Assembly: GCA_015066175.1 (NCBI GenBank)
Contig: SVOW01000001.1
Span: forward strand, 124,001-188,000
Origin: Oscillospiraceae bacterium
Lineage (GTDB): Bacteria > Bacillota > Clostridia > Oscillospirales > Acutalibacteraceae
DNA length: 64,000 bases
Direction: 5' to 3'
Under the pieces are notes generated by a model. That model did not search any database. It worked only from the letters and a program-made list of their open reading frames with translations, and had not been told where the DNA came from. Below, one piece after another: positions 57,846 to 64,000 of this stretch. Each line of letters opens with the position of its first letter. The stretch's first letter is position 1. A program made the translations under genes and the position numbers.

Positions 57846-57863
57846 TTTTGACGGAGAAATGAT

Positions 57864-58226
57864 ATGAGATTGAAGAATATTCTGATCGTTGTTAAAGATA
57901 TAGAAAAATCGAGAAAATTCTATCACGACTTGTTTGGCATAGATTTGGTGCATGACAATGATGGTAATATGATTTTAACAGAAGGTCTTGTCCTTCAGGA
58001 TGAGAAAATATGGAAAAGTTTTTTAGATAGAGATATTGTTCCGAAGAGCAACTCTTGTGAATTGTATTTTGAGGAGCAAGATATCGAATCATTTGTTGAA
58101 AAATTAGAAGGATTATACCCCTCGATTGAATATGTAAATCATCTTATGACACACAGTTGGGGGCAACGAGTGATACGATTCTACGATTTGGATGGTAACT
58201 TAATTGAAGTAGGGACACCGATGTAA
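57864..58226 (+). CDS. VOC/glyoxalase family protein
   Basis: MRLKNILIVVKDIEKSRKFYHDLFGIDLVHDNDGNMILTEGLVLQ; QRVIRFYDLDGNLIEVGTPM. Confidence 0.93.
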   Translation: MRLKNILIVVKDIEKSRKFYHDLFGIDLVHDNDGNMILTEGLVLQDEKIWKSFLDRDIVPKSNSCELYFEEQDIESFVEKLEGLYPSIEYVNHLMTHSWGQRVIRFYDLDGNLIEVGTPM

Positions 58227-58315
58227 TTAACAAATTCCGATTTATCGAACTCTTTGTCAGAGTTTCATTTTCATAAACAAGGGTTATCACCGCAGATAAC
58301 ATCAGGGAGGTTTCT

Positions 58316-60655
58316 ATGCAAATTTTACAAACAATTATTTCTTATCTTGCAATAGCAGCGGCTTTTATTACTTCGATTTTTTCATGGGGAGATTCAGCAA
58401 TGATTCCATATACAAACGATTACAAAATACCCGATAATATTCCCGAATACAGTGTGATTTCTACCGACGAAAAAGTTGATTGGAAAGCAAAATGGATATG
58501 GGATAAGGAAAACCTTACAAAGAAAAATGTCTGGATGTGCTTTAACAAAAAAGTAAGCCTTGATGAAAACCCCGAAGAGCTTATTGCTAACATCTCAGCT
58601 GACTCTAAATATTGGCTTTACATAAACGGAGAAACTGTTGTTTTTGAGGGAAGCGTGAAACGCGGTCCTGACGAAAACAGCTGTTATTTTGACAGCATCG
58701 ACATTGCACCTTATCTCAAAAAAGGTGAAAATTCGATTTGTGCTTTGGTGTGGTTCTGGGATGATGAAACAAGCTATTCCTACAACAGCAGCGGTCAAGG
58801 CGGATTTATTTTTGAAGCTATAAACGAAGACATTACTATCATTTCTGATAAAAGCTGGAAAGCAAAAAGAAACACAGCTTTCATTGACTCCCCTCTTTAT
58901 CCGCCTAACTACCGACTTCCTGAATACAGTATTTATTTTGACGCAAGAAAAGATATAGGAGATTGGACAAATGTAGCTTATGATGTTTCTGACTGGGAAA
59001 ACGGGGTTGAATATGCTATAGGCGGCGAAGGTGTTTACGGCAAACTTTATCCGAGAGGAATACCTTTTTTGAAGGATTATGGTCTTAAAGATTATGAAAA
59101 TTCAAAGCAATATGAAAACTATACCGTAAAAAAACTTTTCGGTGAAAAAATCACAGTAAACATCCCCTATAACGCACAGATTACACCTTACCTTAAAGTT
59201 ATAGCACCAGCAGGCAAAAAAATCCGTATAACAACTGAAAACACTTTAATCGGTGCCGTTTCAACCACATATATAACTAAAGAGGGCGAGCAGGAGTTTG
59301 AATCTTTAGGATGGTTTAACGGCGAACATATTACATACGAAATACCAAAAGGTGTGACGGTTGTTTCGCTGCAATATCGTGAAACCGGATATAACAGTTC
59401 ATTTTGCGGTGATTTCAAGTGTGACGATGAATTTATGAATTCTCTGTGGCAAAAATCTCTGCGTACACTTTATGTTACAATGCGTGATAATTTTATGGAT
59501 TGTCCTGACAGAGAAAGAGCTCAGTGGTGGGGCGATGTTACAAGTGAAATGATTATGACAATGTACTCAATGGACAGCAATTCTTATCTGCTGTATCAGA
59601 AAGGTGTGGAAGCAATGCTTTCTCACGCTGACGACACAAAAGTTCTTCAGACAGTTGTACCTATAAGCGGTGACTATTTTGAACTTCCCGTTCAGCAGCT
59701 TTCAGGAATTGTAGGATTCCTCACCTATTATGAATATACAGGCGACACTGCTTTCCTTGAAAAGGTTTACACAGCTTCACTTGATTATCTTAAACTTTGG
59801 GAAATAGGTGAAAACAATCTTGTAGTTCATCGCGGTGGTTCATGGGATTGGGCCGATTGGGGTTCAAAAGCAGATATGACAGCCATTGAAAACGCATGGG
59901 TTTATTATGCTCTCTCTGCTACACAGGAAATGGCTGAGATTTTAGGAAAAGATGAAGACATTTCATTTATTACCCAAAGAAAAGAAACTATAGCAGAAGG
60001 CTATAAAACACTCTGGACTGAAGATGGATTCAAAAGCAGTGACGTAAGAAAACCTGACGACAGAGCAAACGCCCTTGCTGTTTTGTCAGGACTTGCAAAA
60101 GAAGAACAGTATGATATTATTACAAAGGTGCTCACAACTACCAAAAACTCAAGCCCCTATATGGAATATTATGTGCTTGAGGCTCTTTGTGAAATGGGAG
60201 AATATGAAGCAGCACGTGACAGAATCAAAGACAGATACGATGGAATGATGAGAGAAGATTATTCTACTCTCTGGGAATTCTGGAATTCATGGCAAGGCAC
60301 GATGAATCACGCATGGAGTGGCGGACCACTTGTTATAATGAGTAAACATTTTGCAGGCATCACTCCCCTTGAAGCAGGTTATGAAAAGGTAGAAATCAAC
60401 CCCGTATATACACTGTATAACAACATAAACTGCACTGTTCCCAGCGTGAAAGGTTTAATCACACTGAATTATGAAAATACTTCTGACGGTTATGTTATCA
60501 ACCTTACACTTCCGCAAGGTATGAAAGCTGTTTTATATGCACCTGACAATGCAGTTATTTACATCAATTCAGAACTTTATTACCAGAATGGTGAGTATGT
60601 AAACAGTGATGAAACTGGCGATGTGGAAATTATAGAAAAACCGCTCATTGACTAA
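58316..60655 (+). CDS. GH78-type alpha-L-rhamnosidase with N-terminal hydrophobic segment
   Basis: MRDNFMDCPDRERAQWWGDVTSEMIMTMY; HRGGSWDWADWGSKADMTAIENAWVYYALS; DDRANALAVLSGLA; TLWEFWNSWQGTMNHAWSGGP. Confidence 0.93.
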   Translation: MQILQTIISYLAIAAAFITSIFSWGDSAMIPYTNDYKIPDNIPEYSVISTDEKVDWKAKWIWDKENLTKKNVWMCFNKKVSLDENPEELIANISADSKYWLYINGETVVFEGSVKRGPDENSCYFDSIDIAPYLKKGENSICALVWFWDDETSYSYNSSGQGGFIFEAINEDITIISDKSWKAKRNTAFIDSPLYPPNYRLPEYSIYFDARKDIGDWTNVAYDVSDWENGVEYAIGGEGVYGKLYPRGIPFLKDYGLKDYENSKQYENYTVKKLFGEKITVNIPYNAQITPYLKVIAPAGKKIRITTENTLIGAVSTTYITKEGEQEFESLGWFNGEHITYEIPKGVTVVSLQYRETGYNSSFCGDFKCDDEFMNSLWQKSLRTLYVTMRDNFMDCPDRERAQWWGDVTSEMIMTMYSMDSNSYLLYQKGVEAMLSHADDTKVLQTVVPISGDYFELPVQQLSGIVGFLTYYEYTGDTAFLEKVYTASLDYLKLWEIGENNLVVHRGGSWDWADWGSKADMTAIENAWVYYALSATQEMAEILGKDEDISFITQRKETIAEGYKTLWTEDGFKSSDVRKPDDRANALAVLSGLAKEEQYDIITKVLTTTKNSSPYMEYYVLEALCEMGEYEAARDRIKDRYDGMMREDYSTLWEFWNSWQGTMNHAWSGGPLVIMSKHFAGITPLEAGYEKVEINPVYTLYNNINCTVPSVKGLITLNYENTSDGYVINLTLPQGMKAVLYAPDNAVIYINSELYYQNGEYVNSDETGDVEIIEKPLID

Positions 60656-60688
60656 TGATATCAAAACAAAATTTAACGAGGTGATAAT

Positions 60689-61399
60689 ATGAACAGACCA
60701 TATATAATTTGCCATATGGTAACATCCCTTGACGGAAAAGTCACAGGCGATTTTCTTTTCAGACCGGAATGCGAAAGTGCAACAGAAATTTACTATGACA
60801 TAAACAGAAAACTTGAAAGCAACGGATTTATCTGCGGTCGCATTACAATGGAAGGCAGTTTTACAGGCGGATATTATCCTGACCTTTCAGAATACGAGCC
60901 TGTGCATCACGACCTGGACCTGAAAATGGACTTTATGCTTGATGATATGACAGGATTTTATGCAGTCGCTTTTGACCCTAAAGGAAAACTTGGATGGAAA
61001 TCAAACAGAATTATTGACCCCGATGGTAACCCGGGTTATGACGGAGCACAGATTATTGAAGTGCTGACAGAGCAGGTTGACGAAAGATATTTAGGTTATC
61101 TTGAAAAAATGGAAATCCCCTACATATTTGCAGGGGAAAAGGAAATTGATGTTGAGTTTGCATTGTTTAAACTGAAAAACATTGTAGGCTGTCAGACTCT
61201 GCTTTTAGAGGGCGGAAGCATCATAAACGGCTCATTTGAGCGTGCAGATGTTATTGACGAATTAAGCCTTGTGGTTGCACCAACCGTTGCTGATAAAGAC
61301 AGCAAACCGTTGTTTGCTGACAGCATCGTTTTAGATTATGAACTGACAAAATCTGAAAACATCAATGGAAATCTTGTGTTGAATTACAAGAAAAAATAA
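60689..61399 (+). CDS. dihydrofolate reductase/RibD C-terminal domain family protein
   Basis: MNRPYIICHMVTSLDGKVTGDFLF; FICGRITMEG; TLLLEGGSIINGSFERADVIDELSLVVAPTVA. Confidence 0.9.
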   Translation: MNRPYIICHMVTSLDGKVTGDFLFRPECESATEIYYDINRKLESNGFICGRITMEGSFTGGYYPDLSEYEPVHHDLDLKMDFMLDDMTGFYAVAFDPKGKLGWKSNRIIDPDGNPGYDGAQIIEVLTEQVDERYLGYLEKMEIPYIFAGEKEIDVEFALFKLKNIVGCQTLLLEGGSIINGSFERADVIDELSLVVAPTVADKDSKPLFADSIVLDYELTKSENINGNLVLNYKKK

Positions 61400-61414
61400 T
61401 ATAAAGAATTCAGT

Positions 61415-62971
61415 TTATTCGGCGGGACCTACATTTGAGAAGAGGTTTCCGCCTTTTGTTATTGTAAATGATGCGGAAACTTCTCCGTCAAACATCATAT
61501 TTCCGCCATTAATATCGGGTGGAGTCATACCTTCAGGCATTTCACCGTCAGGTTTTTCAGGTCTTTCGCCATCAGGCATAAACGGAAATTCACCATCGGG
61601 CTTTTCAGGTCTTTCGCCCATAGGTTTCCCCTGCCCTTTCATATCTTCAGGCATTTCAGGCGGTGTTTCACCTTCAGGTAATTCCGGCATTTCTCCATCA
61701 GGCATCTGAGGTCTTCCGCCGTGCATATTTCCCTGCTGACTTGCTGCTAACTGAGTGTTGCCCTGCCAGAAAGTATATTCTCCGGGAGTAAGCTCATCTC
61801 CTGCGACGATAAGGCAGGAAAATCCGTTTTCAGGTGAATATTTGCCAATAACTTTTCCGTCAGCATTTTTAAGTGAGTATGTGCTTTTACCATTCTGCGA
61901 ATCAGCAAAATTAAATACAGCATAAGTCTGGCTACCGCCTGTAATATGGTCAAGCATATTGCCTGAAGCAACCACTTTACCGCCGTTGATATAAATTCCC
62001 ATATCAGAATCTATGCCTGCATCACCACTTGTGGCACAAGCCTGGGCTGTGACAGTGCCACCATTAATTACAAGCCAGCCGTTTGAATCAATTCCATCAC
62101 CTTCGCCTGTGCTTCCGTCGCAGATTATATTGAGTGTGCCGCCATTTATGGCAGTTACTGAAACATTATCTTCATTAGTATTGATTCCGTCGTTACCAGA
62201 CGTAATATTTATAATTCCGCCATTAATTGTAAGGTGAAGCTCACTATCGAGACCTTCGTTTTCAGCTTTGATATTAAGCACACCTGTGCCTTTTTCTTCA
62301 CCACTTACATTCATTGTCTTTTTTGAATAAAATGCAGCATCATACTTGTGAAGTTTTTTGCTGTCAACTACTTCAGTGCCATCTTCGCTGAGTTCATAAG
62401 ATTCGTAAATTTTTGCAACATAAGAACCGTTGATGTTATTTTCAGTGCCGTCTGCTATAATTACATTTGCACCTGCATTTTTTGTATCAACATCTTTTGT
62501 TGCTTTTTCTTCGTCTGCATTGCCACATTCATATACGTTATAGAAAATTATAGCAGGCGCAACTTTGCAGGTGATATCAACATCGTCAAGCACCAAAGTA
62601 ACAACTGCTTCAGGGTCTTTTTCTGCATCTTCGCCAAGGTCAACTGCCACCTGACCTGCTGAAAGTTCACCGCTTAAAATATATTTGCCGGGCTTTGTTA
62701 TATGCACAACTGTGTGAGCATCTGCTTCGCTTTGCTTGTGCTCATCTTCTGCTGTGCCCTCACCATAAGTGAAATCTTTTCCTGCCTGATAAAATACAAT
62801 ATCCTTTGCAGAATAAACAGCCTGAGAAACATCGTTTGAAATTGCTTCTCCGTCAACAGTAATTTTACTGTCAGAAAGTTTTATCTTTGTGACTTCAGTT
62901 TCTGTTTTTTTCGAACTACAGCCTGAAAACAAAAGAGTAAAAGCCACCAAACATACTAATAATTTTTTCAT
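61415..62971 (-). CDS. carbohydrate-binding (Cthe_2159/DUF4353-like) lipoprotein with Pro/Glu/Gly-rich region
   Basis: Lipobox MKKLLVCLVAFTLLFSGCSSKKT; beta-helix NINGSYVAKIYESY...LHLTINGGIINITSGNDGINTNEDNVSVTAINGGTLNIICDGSTGEGDGIDSNGWLVINGG; tail MPDGEMPELPEGETPPEMPED... Confidence 0.87.
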   Translation of the reverse strand: MKKLLVCLVAFTLLFSGCSSKKTETEVTKIKLSDSKITVDGEAISNDVSQAVYSAKDIVFYQAGKDFTYGEGTAEDEHKQSEADAHTVVHITKPGKYILSGELSAGQVAVDLGEDAEKDPEAVVTLVLDDVDITCKVAPAIIFYNVYECGNADEEKATKDVDTKNAGANVIIADGTENNINGSYVAKIYESYELSEDGTEVVDSKKLHKYDAAFYSKKTMNVSGEEKGTGVLNIKAENEGLDSELHLTINGGIINITSGNDGINTNEDNVSVTAINGGTLNIICDGSTGEGDGIDSNGWLVINGGTVTAQACATSGDAGIDSDMGIYINGGKVVASGNMLDHITGGSQTYAVFNFADSQNGKSTYSLKNADGKVIGKYSPENGFSCLIVAGDELTPGEYTFWQGNTQLAASQQGNMHGGRPQMPDGEMPELPEGETPPEMPEDMKGQGKPMGERPEKPDGEFPFMPDGERPEKPDGEMPEGMTPPDINGGNMMFDGEVSASFTITKGGNLFSNVGPAE

Positions 62972-63223
62972 ATTACACCTCGGAAAATTTTTAATTGATT
63001 TGATTTTAACATATCTGCAACATATTATTTTTGTAAAAAAATTAATATTCTGTAAAAACAACGTTGCAAAAATGTGTTATATATAAGCCATGAAATTTAC
63101 TTTTTTGTTAACAAAAAAGTAAAAAAATATCGGGTTGTATTTTATGATAATATGTTGTAGAATAACAATATATGCTGTTAAATTAAATTTCATACAGCAA
63201 AAACGTCTGAAGGAGATGAAAAA

Positions 63224-64000
63224 ATGTTTTCAAAAATTTTAGCATTTATAATGAGCATCCTTTCTTTTTTCACCACACCCTTTTCTTTGATTTCCACTGA
63301 AATTGATTTGAAAAGAGAGCTTGCAAAAGGCAACTTTGAAAGCCCTTACATTGTAAGACCTCTTGAAGAAATAACTGTAAACGGAGTGTCAATTGATGAA
63401 TATTCAATTGTCGCACCTGACGGTGATTTGTATGCAAATGCTGCAGAAACTCTCTGTGATGAGCTTTACAAAGCTTGCGGTAAAAAAATTCCCATAGCAG
63501 AAAGCACTTCAGAAAATGCTTTTATAATCAACAAAAACCTCAATGAAACTGATGATTTTAACCTTAAAGTTGAAAACGGCAAAGTTTATATCACAGGCAG
63601 TTCAACTATTGGCATTTCACGAGGAATAACTGCTTTTGCAGATGAAGTTTTGCTCACATCTGAAAAAAGTTTTGACTTCAAAGACGGCTATGAATTCAAT
63701 AAAACTTTTTCAGACTACGTTACATATGAAGATTTCGGTGCTGTGGGCGACGGTAAAGCAGATGATTTCGAAGCCATTGTTAAAACACATGAACACGCCA
63801 ATGCAAACGACCTGAGTGTTTTTGCAAACGAAACTGCTACTTATTATATAAGCGGTGCAAGCAAAACTGCTTACATAAAAACCAACACCGACTGGTCTAC
63901 TGCACGTTTTATAATTGACGACACAACCGTTGAAAACAGAAGCGCTTGGATATTTCAGGTGGCACCCTCTGAAAGTGCAATAAACATAACAGAAAAAGTT
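63224..64000 (+). CDS. pectate lyase-like right-handed beta-helix protein (3' end outside the window)
   Basis: N-terminal hydrophobic MFSKILAFIMSILSFFTTPFSLIS; TYEDFGAVGDGKADDFEAIVKTHEHAN typical of pectin lyase-fold starts; RBS AAGGAG. Confidence 0.78.
   Translation, partial: MFSKILAFIMSILSFFTTPFSLISTEIDLKRELAKGNFESPYIVRPLEEITVNGVSIDEYSIVAPDGDLYANAAETLCDELYKACGKKIPIAESTSENAFIINKNLNETDDFNLKVENGKVYITGSSTIGISRGITAFADEVLLTSEKSFDFKDGYEFNKTFSDYVTYEDFGAVGDGKADDFEAIVKTHEHANANDLSVFANETATYYISGASKTAYIKTNTDWSTARFIIDDTTVENRSAWIFQVAPSESAINITEKV

Overview
The window looks like a low-GC, spore-forming Clostridia/Ruminococcus-like chromosome segment (inferred from SpoIIID, dockerin modules and codon usage). 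Most of it is glycan metabolism: GH2, GH4, GH32, GH42-like, GH78, GH95, MalQ, galactokinase, L-rhamnose isomerase and a Cthe_2159-like lipoprotein. There are also three very large secreted proteins: GLUG/beta-helix-dockerin, FIVAR-like/cohesin-like/dockerin, and C1 peptidase-dockerin. A thiamine cluster (thiD, thiW, thiM, thiE) has a clear TPP riboswitch and a second, unassigned structured leader. Three tRNAs (Leu-TAG, Thr-CGT, Pro-CGG) are present. The most accessory-looking segment is about 39.3-49.3 kb. It holds a phased 20-bp repeat array, an N-terminally truncated Ig-like gene, a SLOG gene divergent from an XRE regulator with three matching operator palindromes, and an apparent operon of a PD-(D/E)XK-DUF2075 helicase, a divergent peptide deformylase and a small SANT/HTH-like protein. 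Other observations worth follow-up are a sortase-fold membrane protein that appears to have lost all three catalytic residues (36.2-37.0 kb), a dispersed palindromic repeat carrying a strong sigma-70 promoter, and an unannotated 40-aa membrane peptide. All calls were made by reading the sequence; no database search was run.
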